The notes under the pieces: generated by a model
The model's input: only the letters and a program-made list of their open reading frames with translations
Databases searched by the model: none
What the model was told of the DNA's origin: nothing
Part shown: piece after piece, positions 8,715 through 17,108 of the stretch
How the letters are laid out: each line of letters opens with the position of its first letter
Position numbering within the stretch: position 1 is the stretch's first letter
Position numbers and translations under genes: made by a program
NCBI GenBank assembly: GCA_002292375.1
Contig: DBBV01000017.1
Span: 1-64,000 of the forward strand
DNA: 64,000 bases
Direction: 5' to 3'
Source: Methylococcaceae bacterium UBA975
GTDB lineage: Bacteria; Pseudomonadota; Gammaproteobacteria; Methylococcales; Cycloclasticaceae

Positions 8715-10076
8715 TTAATTGTTTTCTCTAGGGTCAAATGCATCGCGCACCACATCGGCAAACAAATTAGCTGCCAGCACTAAGGCAAACATAAAAATAA
8801 ATGCTGCCGCCAAAGGCCACCAAACGATCGGTTCACGCGCCATTTCTAAACGTGAGGTGTTAATCATATTGCCCCAGCTGTAGGTGGATGGATCGACACC
8901 TATATTGATATACGATAAGACCGCTTCGGCCAGTACCAAACCACTAAAGTCCAATACCACGGTGATCATCACCAAGTGCATCACATTGGGTAAAACGTGA
9001 CGCTTGAGTATTTGCATACGACCCACACCTAAAGCCCGTGCGGCCATAACATAGTCCATTTCACGAATTTTTAGTGTTTCGGCGCGTAATAAACGACACA
9101 AACCGGTCCAGCTGGTTAAGCCCAAAATCATGCATAACAATAATAAGCGCATATCGCCACGATCATCTACCGTTGTGAACAAGTCGGGGTTATTTGCCAT
9201 ATAAACCTGCGCCATCAATATCGCCGCGGCAATTAATAACACGCCAGGGATAGAACTGAGGGTGGTATAGAGGTATTGAATGACGTCATCGACCCAGCCT
9301 CTAAAAAAACCCGCCATTAAACCTAAAGCAATCGCAATAGGCAGCATCACCAAGGTGGTGAGCGTACCGATAACCAAACCCGTTCTAATGCTTTTTATCG
9401 CTTGGTAGAGCACGTCCTCGCCGACCTTATCGGTGCCTAGCACATGATAGTACGGACCTAAACTTGCGACCATCCCAGCCAAGGAAAAGATGATTAATAA
9501 GGTGTATGCCATGTTCTTTTGCGCTTTTGAGCGCGCCTTGTGGGACCTCGCCTTGCTAAAAAATAGCACCAGCACCACCAGCGCCAACCAACACATAAAA
9601 CCCAAAAAGACGCCCTCGACGGCCTTAGTGATAATATCTTGCGGTTTTTCATTCACTGCTGATGCCAAATGAGCACCCGCGTATTTTAATCGCGGGTAAA
9701 CCCATTGCGTCACCCCTTGCTCATCTTTCAATAATTCTTTGGCGTAACCGGTATGTGCAAACGGCATGGAATACGTTGTCTCAACTTGAGTCCGGATCGG
9801 TGTTAACACGATATCAAGCACGCTAAGCGTTTCCGTACGAGCGCCGCCTTCGCCATTGCTGAGGTTTGGCTTGTATTTAATTCGCGTCGAATCGAGTACA
9901 CCAATAAAGACAAAGCTTAATAACACGGTTAAGGAAACAACTCCCACCGTGCTGTCAGACACTTTTTTCCACGGCCGTACCATATGTTGTTTTTTGCTGG
10001 CTCGCCAAATTAACAAGGACACCCCAATGACCAGAGCAAACACTAAGTAATCTGTCCACAGTAAGCTAAACCTCAA
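8715..10076 (-). CDS. peptide ABC transporter permease with extended N-terminus (YejE/DppC-like)
   Basis: This is the second integral membrane subunit of the peptide importer. The C-terminal half, from about residue 210, is a BPD_transp_1 permease with the EAA-type loop ARALGVGRMQILKRHVLPN. The N-terminal 200 residues add extra membrane segments (about 8-25, 45-62, 155-172, 190-210) and a periplasmic stretch, so at 453 residues it is much longer than DppC (about 300). The start is TTG, overlapping the stop of the preceding permease gene as TTGA; the next in-frame Met is about 30 codons further on, which supports TTG with translational coupling. Confidence 0.88.
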   Translation of the reverse strand: MRFSLLWTDYLVFALVIGVSLLIWRASKKQHMVRPWKKVSDSTVGVVSLTVLLSFVFIGVLDSTRIKYKPNLSNGEGGARTETLSVLDIVLTPIRTQVETTYSMPFAHTGYAKELLKDEQGVTQWVYPRLKYAGAHLASAVNEKPQDIITKAVEGVFLGFMCWLALVVLVLFFSKARSHKARSKAQKNMAYTLLIIFSLAGMVASLGPYYHVLGTDKVGEDVLYQAIKSIRTGLVIGTLTTLVMLPIAIALGLMAGFFRGWVDDVIQYLYTTLSSIPGVLLIAAAILMAQVYMANNPDLFTTVDDRGDMRLLLLCMILGLTSWTGLCRLLRAETLKIREMDYVMAARALGVGRMQILKRHVLPNVMHLVMITVVLDFSGLVLAEAVLSYINIGVDPSTYSWGNMINTSRLEMAREPIVWWPLAAAFIFMFALVLAANLFADVVRDAFDPRENN

Positions 10077-11050
10077 TTCAACCGTACCCGTGGGTCTACT
10101 AAGGTGTAGGAAATATCCGTCAACAGCAGCCCAATAATGTATAGAAACGAACCCAAAAATACCATTGAGCGGACGATGGCAAAGTCTTGGCTGCTGATCG
10201 CATCGATGGTGTAACTGCCTAAACCGGGTATACCAAAAAATGATTCGGTAATCAGACTACCCATAAATAACAGCGGTAAAATCACTACGATGCCGGTTAA
10301 AATCGGTACCATCGCATTTTTTAGCACGTGTTTAAAGAGCACTTGTAGCTCAGACAAGCCTTTTGCTTTTGCCGTTCTAACGTAATCTTTTGCTGCTTCT
10401 TCTAAAAATAGCGTTCGATACCACCTTGCACCCGAACCAAGCCCGCTGATGACCCCGATAACAACCGGTAAGATAATAAATTTAAACGCCTCAAGACCGG
10501 GGGCGTAACCAGAGATTGGGGTTAAGGCCAGTAACTTACCGATCAAAAATTGACCAGCAATAATATAAAAAAGGCCCGAGATAGACATTAGGGTAATGCA
10601 AACAAATAAACCGCCAAACTCAAGGTAACTGCCGCGATAAAATATCAGTAATAAGGCGAAGGTGATATTAGCCAGCACGCCAAATATTAACGAGGGTATT
10701 GCAATCGCTAAACTGGGCCACATACGCTGAGAAATATCAGCAACGATGTCGCGTCCATTATCGGACAGACCTAAATCAAGAAAGAACAAGCCGACAGATT
10801 TTTCAAAAAATATGGTTTTCTGTATCGCCAGCATACCGTTTTGTTGCTGATTCCAGATCAAAGGCAAGTCGTAACCCCGTTGTTGCTTCCAGTTGTTAAC
10901 TGCAGCTTGTGACACGTGCTTATCACCCAGCTGCATACGTGCCATATCGTCAGGGGAGTTAACGACAAAAAACAGTACGAAGGTTAAAATATTAACGCCA
11001 AGTAAAACCGGCAGAACATATAACAGACGTCTAAGAATATAGTTAATCAT
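10073..11050 (-). CDS. peptide ABC transporter permease (YejB/DppB-like)
   Basis: This 325-residue permease has the N-terminal DppB/OppB signature YILRRLLYVLPVLLGVNILTF, six predicted membrane segments, and the EAA-type cytoplasmic loop TAKAKGLSELQVLFKHVLKNA that contacts the ATPase. It ends with LVDPRVRLN, typical of DppB proteins. Its ATG overlaps the stop of the binding-protein gene as ATGA and its stop overlaps the next permease, so translation is coupled along the operon. Confidence 0.93.
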   Translation of the reverse strand: MINYILRRLLYVLPVLLGVNILTFVLFFVVNSPDDMARMQLGDKHVSQAAVNNWKQQRGYDLPLIWNQQQNGMLAIQKTIFFEKSVGLFFLDLGLSDNGRDIVADISQRMWPSLAIAIPSLIFGVLANITFALLLIFYRGSYLEFGGLFVCITLMSISGLFYIIAGQFLIGKLLALTPISGYAPGLEAFKFIILPVVIGVISGLGSGARWYRTLFLEEAAKDYVRTAKAKGLSELQVLFKHVLKNAMVPILTGIVVILPLLFMGSLITESFFGIPGLGSYTIDAISSQDFAIVRSMVFLGSFLYIIGLLLTDISYTLVDPRVRLN

Positions 11051-13179
11051 AGTGCTTTGGCGTTCTCAATTCGTCGATAAATACGGTACGCGGGTAACAG
11101 CAACAGCAACAAGACGAAAGCCATTAACAGTAATGGCCAATAGACTGGTTTATTCCATTTGGATTGATAAGCGCGTCGTAGTGTTGGGTCAATATTAATG
11201 TACTTGGTACTGTTGTTCGCCATTAAATTGGGGTTAGCGTTGGTATACCATGCGTGGTATAGACTAAATGCCTTGGGATGGAACCCCCAAAGCCAAGGTG
11301 CGTCTTCACGGGTAATAGCGACCATTTTATTAATTATTTTTTGCCGCTCCGGGGTGTTTTCCATACTGCTCATACGTTCAAATAAGGCATCAAAGCGGGG
11401 GTTCTTGTAGTTAGATGCATTTTCGCCACCATGCAGCGCTTTAGCGTTTTTACCGTACAACAAAAACATAAAATTCTCAGGGTCCGGGTAATCAGCATTC
11501 CAACCCCACATGTACAGTTGTGCATTGCCGCTGCGCATTTTCTGTTGAAATCGATTGTAGTCGGTCGCACGAACCACCAGATCAATATTCAGTTTATCCA
11601 GCTGCTTACGCAACCAATTTAATCGTGCCTTACTGTCGGGGCCACTGTCCATGGTATCAAAATATAATACCAGCGATTCCCCTGTCGCAGGATCAATGCC
11701 ATTGGTATAGCCCGCGTCGACCAAGTGCTTTTTTGCCTCATCAATAGAACGCCTTTGCGGTCCATTTTGCCAGCGGTAGACCACTGGGTTAACCCCCTGC
11801 TCGCCTTCAACATGACCAAATATTTCTGGTGGAATAATACCTTGTGCAGCGACCCCACGGCCATTTTGAAAAATAGAAATGTATTCTTCATAGTCCACCG
11901 CAATAGAAATCGCGTGACGAAGTTTTTTGTTTTTATTTGAATAACCACCGACCACTTTATCCAACATATTAAAGCCTAAATAAAAGCTAGACGTCGTGAC
12001 CGCCGTCTGTAAGCCAATACCCCGTTCTAACATGCTGTCAGTAAGACCCACTTCTCCACTTGGGGAAAAACTAACCGCCTGATCAAAGCTGTCTGAACTG
12101 ATACCGGATGCATCGTAGTACCCTTGTAAAAATTTATTCCAATAAGGAATGCTTTCTTTTTCTAACGAAAAAATCACTTTGTCGCTTAAAGGCAGTCGTT
12201 TCCCTGCGTCCCTTAATAAACCTTTCTTTGCTAATTGCTCAGTGGCCTCAGTCGGGTAATATTCGACATGAAAATTAGGGTTTTTGCTTAAAACCATCCG
12301 CCTGTTCGGGTTATTTTCTGCTAAAAAATAAGGCCCTGTACCAACGGGAAACCAGTCGAGGGTAATGTTTTTTGATAATAAATCGGGGTGATTGTAAAAC
12401 GCGTCGGCTTCCCATGGCATGGGCGAGAAAAAAGGCATTGCCAGCCAATTAATAAATTGCGGGTATTTGCCTTTAATGCGGATACTAAACTGCGTCGAAT
12501 TAATTTTTTTAACACCTGACATCGGCACTGATTGCAATCGCTGTACCTTATCTAACTGAGGTTTACTGGCTATTAGTGCCGCTTGGGTTTGCGAAAACTC
12601 TTTAAAACCGACGATGTAGTTAGACATTAAACCAACGATTGGCGATTGCGTTTGCGGATCGGCCAAGCGTTTAATTTGATAAATAAAGTCATCTACCGTT
12701 AAGACCCTGCTCGACTGCGGTAAGCTGTAGAGCGAATCGCCACCCCAATCATCAGGTAAGTGCTTATGTAAGCTAAGGTTAAAGCTTGGGTGAGGTTGAA
12801 ATTGGATGTTGTCTTTGATGGTAAGCACGTACTCGCTATAGGCCGTATCGCTCGCTGCTGGTGAACCGCCTAATTGAACACCCTGCGCATCAAAATAATT
12901 AACCGTTGGCATACTGCTGGCCAATAGTGGCTCTAATTGATACGGTTTTTTTAAGTATTGATATTGAAATAAGGACTCATAGACCTGCGCGATAATGCCG
13001 TATTCATTCGAGCTATAGGCTTTAGCAGGGTCTAAGTGTTTTGGCCGTTCAGAAAAAGACGAATAAATGACTTTACCCTGATCCTCATTTTGCACATATG
13101 GGTTATTAAGCGCAACGTCTGAACATGCTGCTAAAGTAGACAGCCACAGGCTAATTGCTATTTTAAGAAGTCCTTTCAT
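11047..13179 (-). CDS. peptide ABC transporter substrate-binding protein, lipobox plus C-terminal membrane anchor
   Basis: This 710-residue SBP_bac_5 family protein is the first gene of the importer operon. The N-terminus is a lipoprotein signal peptide with the lipobox LAAC (Cys19). The body shows family features such as KAYSSNEYGIIAQVYESL, WFPVGTGPYF and the late MWGWNADYPDPENFM. Unusually, the C-terminus has a strong hydrophobic segment, about residues 677-698, followed by a basic tail RIYRRIENAK, so it appears anchored in the inner membrane at both ends. At 710 residues it is longer than OppA or DppA (about 540). The substrate cannot be told from sequence. Confidence 0.9.
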   Translation of the reverse strand: MKGLLKIAISLWLSTLAACSDVALNNPYVQNEDQGKVIYSSFSERPKHLDPAKAYSSNEYGIIAQVYESLFQYQYLKKPYQLEPLLASSMPTVNYFDAQGVQLGGSPAASDTAYSEYVLTIKDNIQFQPHPSFNLSLHKHLPDDWGGDSLYSLPQSSRVLTVDDFIYQIKRLADPQTQSPIVGLMSNYIVGFKEFSQTQAALIASKPQLDKVQRLQSVPMSGVKKINSTQFSIRIKGKYPQFINWLAMPFFSPMPWEADAFYNHPDLLSKNITLDWFPVGTGPYFLAENNPNRRMVLSKNPNFHVEYYPTEATEQLAKKGLLRDAGKRLPLSDKVIFSLEKESIPYWNKFLQGYYDASGISSDSFDQAVSFSPSGEVGLTDSMLERGIGLQTAVTTSSFYLGFNMLDKVVGGYSNKNKKLRHAISIAVDYEEYISIFQNGRGVAAQGIIPPEIFGHVEGEQGVNPVVYRWQNGPQRRSIDEAKKHLVDAGYTNGIDPATGESLVLYFDTMDSGPDSKARLNWLRKQLDKLNIDLVVRATDYNRFQQKMRSGNAQLYMWGWNADYPDPENFMFLLYGKNAKALHGGENASNYKNPRFDALFERMSSMENTPERQKIINKMVAITREDAPWLWGFHPKAFSLYHAWYTNANPNLMANNSTKYINIDPTLRRAYQSKWNKPVYWPLLLMAFVLLLLLLPAYRIYRRIENAKAL

Positions 13180-13199
13180 CGCTGTTTAAACCGTATTGA

Positions 13200-14462
13200 T
13201 TAATCAGACTGCAGAATCTTATCCTCGCCTTCACTTCGGGCAATAATGACTGCACCGCATGAGTCACTGAACACATTCACGCTGGTTCTGCACATATCCA
13301 GTACCCGATCAACGGCAAGGATTAAGCCTATCGCTTCTAAGGGTAAGCCAATCGTCGTTAAAATGATACTGATGGCAACCAAACTCGCGGCAGGGATACC
13401 GGCAACTCCAATCGAAGTCACCAAGGCCGTAATCACAATAAGAAATTGTTCAGTAAAGCCCAGGTCAAGGCCATAGGCTTGGGCAATAAACATCGCTGCA
13501 ACGCATTCATACAAGGCTGTACCATCCATATTAATGGTGGCACCTAAGGGTAAAACAAAACTGCTGGTTCTGTTTGAGACACCCGCATTTTTTTCCACAC
13601 ATTCTAAGGTGATCGGTAATGTCGCTGATGATGAGCTGGTTGAAAATGAGGTGAGTAACGCCGGTAGCATCGCCTTATAGTGACGCCCGGGTTTAACCCG
13701 GCCTAAAAATTTCAGTAACAGGGTCATTACACCAAAAAAATGAATCGCCAATGCGATTAACACTGTAAAGAAAAAATAGGCCAGTGGCAAAAAAGCAGCC
13801 AAACCCGTTGAAGCAACCACCTTAGCAACCAGTCCAAAAACGCCGATGGGGGCAAATTTCATTACCCAATCGGTCATTTTCATCATGACTTCTAGCACTG
13901 CATTCCAAAACGTTAATAAGACGGACTTTTTGTCTATTGCTATTTTAGTCATAAAATAACCAAATAGCAGACCAAAGAATATCAAGCCCAACATTTGACC
14001 TTCGGCAGCCGCGGCAACAATATTCGTTGGCACCATACGTAAGAATATAGCCGTTAGGTCACCCGCGCCCTTACCTTCAACTTTGGCAGTGATGTCACTA
14101 ATATTTTCGCTAAGCCCTACCCTGTCTCGTACAGGCTCTCCGTCAATAATACCCGGCTCAATCAGGTTAACCAAAACAAGACCTATTAAGATAGCGATCA
14201 CACTGGTCGCCATATAATAAGAGATTGTTTTTCCGCCTAAGCGCCCCAAACCACCTAACTGGCCCATATTACCAATACCGCAAATAATAGACGCTAAGAT
14301 GAGCGGTACAATAAGCATTTTTAAGGCGTTAAGAAATAAGGTGCCGATAAACACATACACATCATAAAACTTAAAGGCACCTATACCAGCCGTTTCACCA
14401 CTTAACAGACCTGCAATTATTGCTAAGCCAATCGCTATGAAAATTTGCCAGTGAAGTTTCAA
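13200..14462 (-). CDS. dicarboxylate/amino acid:cation symporter (DAACS family)
   Basis: This 420-residue secondary transporter moves C4-dicarboxylates or glutamate/aspartate with Na+ or H+. The re-entrant loop signature SFSTSSSSATLPIT, the TM7 motif GATINMDGTALYE (NMDGT) and the TM8 region DRVLDMCRTSVNVFSD are all present. The Arg in DMCRTS fits acidic amino acid or dicarboxylate substrates. The start is TTG, six bases after the ppiD stop; MKLHWQIFIAIGL is the normal family N-terminus and no ATG is available nearby. It may be expressed with ppiD. Confidence 0.92.
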   Translation of the reverse strand: MKLHWQIFIAIGLAIIAGLLSGETAGIGAFKFYDVYVFIGTLFLNALKMLIVPLILASIICGIGNMGQLGGLGRLGGKTISYYMATSVIAILIGLVLVNLIEPGIIDGEPVRDRVGLSENISDITAKVEGKGAGDLTAIFLRMVPTNIVAAAAEGQMLGLIFFGLLFGYFMTKIAIDKKSVLLTFWNAVLEVMMKMTDWVMKFAPIGVFGLVAKVVASTGLAAFLPLAYFFFTVLIALAIHFFGVMTLLLKFLGRVKPGRHYKAMLPALLTSFSTSSSSATLPITLECVEKNAGVSNRTSSFVLPLGATINMDGTALYECVAAMFIAQAYGLDLGFTEQFLIVITALVTSIGVAGIPAASLVAISIILTTIGLPLEAIGLILAVDRVLDMCRTSVNVFSDSCGAVIIARSEGEDKILQSD

Positions 14463-14468
14463 ATTGTT

Positions 14469-16376
14469 TTATTGTGCTTTGCTTGCAAATACAACATCAG
14501 CGGCCACGCTTAAGTTAGCCAATGCGGCAGCCAGTGTAACCTCACCGTTTAAACGGGTTAAAAAGGTTTTAAATGAGTTACGTGAGGCTTCGGTGATCTC
14601 AGTCTTGTCACCATCGACAATTTTACTCAGCTCAATAATCGCCACATCACCATTTTCTAGTGTTGCTTGCTTATAGCTTGGCTTGCCTTCAGATGGTCGC
14701 GACATGCTAAAGGCATCTCTGAGTAATGCTGAGGGTAACGCGTCTGCATTTCGAGTCACCGGCCCTACATCGACCAGACTTAAGTTCTCACCCTCTTTTA
14801 AATCGTCAAGCATCGCCCCCGATTCAATTTTAGCTAATAATTCACTGGCCCTATCGGTGAGTAGTTGATTAGCTTTCTTGGTTTTTAACGCTAATTCAAC
14901 CGCTGATCTCACTTCTTCAAGCGGCATTACCTGTTCCGCTTTGTGTGTATTAATCCGTAGAACCACCAGGTGTTCAGGCTCTAATTCAATGGTAGCGCTA
15001 TTATTACCCGCCAATACATCTTCACTAAAGGCTCCTTGCCGAACCTTAGCGTGAGCGGCGATTCCTTCACCTTGCCCTGTTGAGAATAGGCCTTGGTGTT
15101 TGATGTTTAAACCCAGTTCATCGACCAGTGGTTGCAAAGAGTCAGGTACTTCAAAACTTAACTCAGCAAAGCGATCGGCCATTTGATAAAACTTATCGCT
15201 CGCCATTTGGCGTTTTAATAACTCAGTTACTTTAGTTTTAACAGTGTCATACGCCAGTATTTTAGCGGGTTGCTGCTCGGTCAGCTTGATGATTTGAAAG
15301 CCATAATTGGTATGCACCACGTCGCTCGTTTCTCCCACTTTAAGGGCATCAAAAGCATTGGCTAACGCGTCAGTTAACATACCGTCTGTTACTACACCCA
15401 AGTCGCCGCCTGTTTTTGCAGAACCAATATCATCAGAAAACTTTTTCGCCAATGATGCAAAGTCTTCACCTGCGCGTATTTTTGCTAACACGCTAGCGGC
15501 TAAATCCCGCTTTTGTTCAACTACTTGTGTTGCTGAAGCCTCAGGCACTTCAAATAAGATATGGCTCGCCCTACGACGACCTAGTTCGCTAAATGACTGT
15601 TTTTCGGCTTGATAAAAACGTTGTAACTGCTCGTCAGTCGGCTCAATCTCTTGCATTAGATCGGCTAAATTGAGCTCGACGTAATCAATAGAAGCTTGTT
15701 CCGCTGATTTGTATAAATGCTCATTTTGTTGGTAGCTTTCAATCACCTCTTCTTCCGTCAGCTGCACTGTTGATATCACTGAAGAAATAGGCAATGAAAT
15801 ATAACGTAAATCGCGGGTTTGGTTACTTAGGCGGTAAAAATCGTCAACATCACTGTCATCTATTAAGGTCGTATCGACAATTGAATTAATGAATTGATCA
15901 CGTTCTAAACCGGTTTTAACCTGTTGTACAAACGCATGCGTTGTCAAACCTTTAGCACGCAGTAATTGTGTGTATGTTTGTTTATCAAACTGTCCCTCTT
16001 TTTGAAAAACATCCAAACTTGAAATTACCTCTAAAATCGCTTGCTCTGATGCAATATAACCGTCTTTTTCGACCGTATAACTTATCAAGCGTTCTTGCAC
16101 CAAACGATTTAATGCTTCATTTCGTATTGCAGCTTCATTGAACAAATCTGCCGAGTATTGATCGCCGTATTGTTGTTTTAGTTGGGCCAAACGCTCTTGG
16201 TACGCATTATTAACGTCAGCTTGATAGATTTTATAATCACCAACCTCTGCAATCGGGGCTTCAGAGCCACCAGCGGTATAGTTTTGCAAACCGAATAAAG
16301 CAAACGGTATTGAAATCAACACCAAAATAGCCATTCCTAGCCAGCCCTTCACGTGAGTTCTTAATCTATCCAACAT
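14469..16376 (-). CDS. ppiD: periplasmic folding chaperone / peptidyl-prolyl isomerase D
   Basis: This inner-membrane-anchored chaperone helps proteins leaving the Sec translocon. A single membrane anchor is at about residues 16-34 (MAILVLISIPFALFGLQNYT), followed by a SurA_N-like chaperone domain and a parvulin domain at about 265-365 (RRASHILFEV through GDLGVVTDGML). The length of 635 residues matches the family. It lies downstream of hupB and the two tRNA genes, as in E. coli and relatives; a terminator separates it from tRNA-Asp. Confidence 0.94.
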   Translation of the reverse strand: MLDRLRTHVKGWLGMAILVLISIPFALFGLQNYTAGGSEAPIAEVGDYKIYQADVNNAYQERLAQLKQQYGDQYSADLFNEAAIRNEALNRLVQERLISYTVEKDGYIASEQAILEVISSLDVFQKEGQFDKQTYTQLLRAKGLTTHAFVQQVKTGLERDQFINSIVDTTLIDDSDVDDFYRLSNQTRDLRYISLPISSVISTVQLTEEEVIESYQQNEHLYKSAEQASIDYVELNLADLMQEIEPTDEQLQRFYQAEKQSFSELGRRRASHILFEVPEASATQVVEQKRDLAASVLAKIRAGEDFASLAKKFSDDIGSAKTGGDLGVVTDGMLTDALANAFDALKVGETSDVVHTNYGFQIIKLTEQQPAKILAYDTVKTKVTELLKRQMASDKFYQMADRFAELSFEVPDSLQPLVDELGLNIKHQGLFSTGQGEGIAAHAKVRQGAFSEDVLAGNNSATIELEPEHLVVLRINTHKAEQVMPLEEVRSAVELALKTKKANQLLTDRASELLAKIESGAMLDDLKEGENLSLVDVGPVTRNADALPSALLRDAFSMSRPSEGKPSYKQATLENGDVAIIELSKIVDGDKTEITEASRNSFKTFLTRLNGEVTLAAALANLSVAADVVFASKAQ

Positions 16377-16399
16377 AATTATAAACCTGCTTAATTTTC

Positions 16400-16435
16400 A
16401 AAAAAAAACCCTAAGACCTAGACGGCCTTAGGGTT
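16400..16435 (-). terminator. intrinsic terminator after tRNA-Asp
   Basis: On the minus strand AACCCTAAGGCC and GGTCTTAGGGTT form a 12-pair stem with one G-T pair and a short loop, followed by a run of nine T. It ends the tRNA-Val/tRNA-Asp transcript just before ppiD. Confidence 0.85.
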
Positions 16436-16440
16436 GATCC

Positions 16441-16517
16441 TGGCGGAGCGGACGGGACTCGAACCCGCGACCCCCGGCGTGACAGGCCGGTATTCTAACC
16501 AACTGAACTACCGCTCC
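16441..16517 (-). tRNA. tRNA-Asp (GTC)
   Basis: The minus strand gives a 77-base cloverleaf starting GGAGCGGTAGTTCAGTTGG and ending with an encoded CCA. The anticodon stem-loop CCGGC-CTGTCAC-GCCGG reads GTC. It lies five bases after tRNA-Val on the same strand. Confidence 0.97.
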
Positions 16518-16521
16518 AATC

Positions 16522-16597
16522 TGGTGGGTGCTGAGGGGATCGAACCCCCGACATTCGCCTTGTAAGGGCGACGCTCTCCCAGCTGAGCTAAGCACCC
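16522..16597 (-). tRNA. tRNA-Val (TAC)
   Basis: The 76-base minus-strand cloverleaf starts GGGTGCTTAGCTCAGCTGGG, has the anticodon loop CTTACAA (TAC), and encodes its CCA end. It follows hupB by 16 bases and precedes tRNA-Asp. Confidence 0.97.
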
Positions 16598-16613
16598 TGG
16601 TTCAGAAGAGGCG

Positions 16614-16886
16614 CTAGTTTACAGAGTCTTTTAAAGTTTTTCCAGCTTTAAATGAAGGTATTTTAGACGCTTTAATTTGGATGGCTGCACCCGTTTGTGG
16701 GTTGCGGCCTGTGCGTGCAGAACGCGCTTTTACAGAGAATGTTCCAAAACCTATTAGAGAGATTGAATCCCCACCTTTAAGTGCTGTTGAAATTGATGAA
16801 AGCGTTGCATCGAGTGCGCGACCCGCATCAGCTTTAGTGAGTCCAGATTCTTCCGCTATCGCATTAATTAGTTCTGATTTATTCAT
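16614..16886 (-). CDS. hupB: DNA-binding protein HU, beta type
   Basis: This 90-residue nucleoid protein has the typical start MNKSELINAIAEESGLTKADA and the beta-arm region GRNPQTGAAIQIKASKIPSFKAGK with the DNA-intercalating proline. The position directly after lon marks it as the hupB copy of gammaproteobacteria. A strong GGGGGAA ribosome site lies just before the ATG. The 222-base gap from lon is long enough for its own promoter. Confidence 0.96.
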   Translation of the reverse strand: MNKSELINAIAEESGLTKADAGRALDATLSSISTALKGGDSISLIGFGTFSVKARSARTGRNPQTGAAIQIKASKIPSFKAGKTLKDSVN

Positions 16887-17108
16887 TTTATTCCCCCAAA
16901 AGGATTATTAATAGTTTTGTAAAATAATTGGTTTTTTTGCTGTTGAAATATACCGCTTATGTCCAAGTTGACTATCACTACAACAGGTTAAATTTATATC
17001 CTTCAGCCCCTGCATTGTCAAGCTCAGTAAAGCTTTTAGGCTGTTTTTTTAACTAAAAGAATTTATTGGCGCGCAGATCACCCCTAATCCAAATTCTAAT
17101 TAAGTGAT

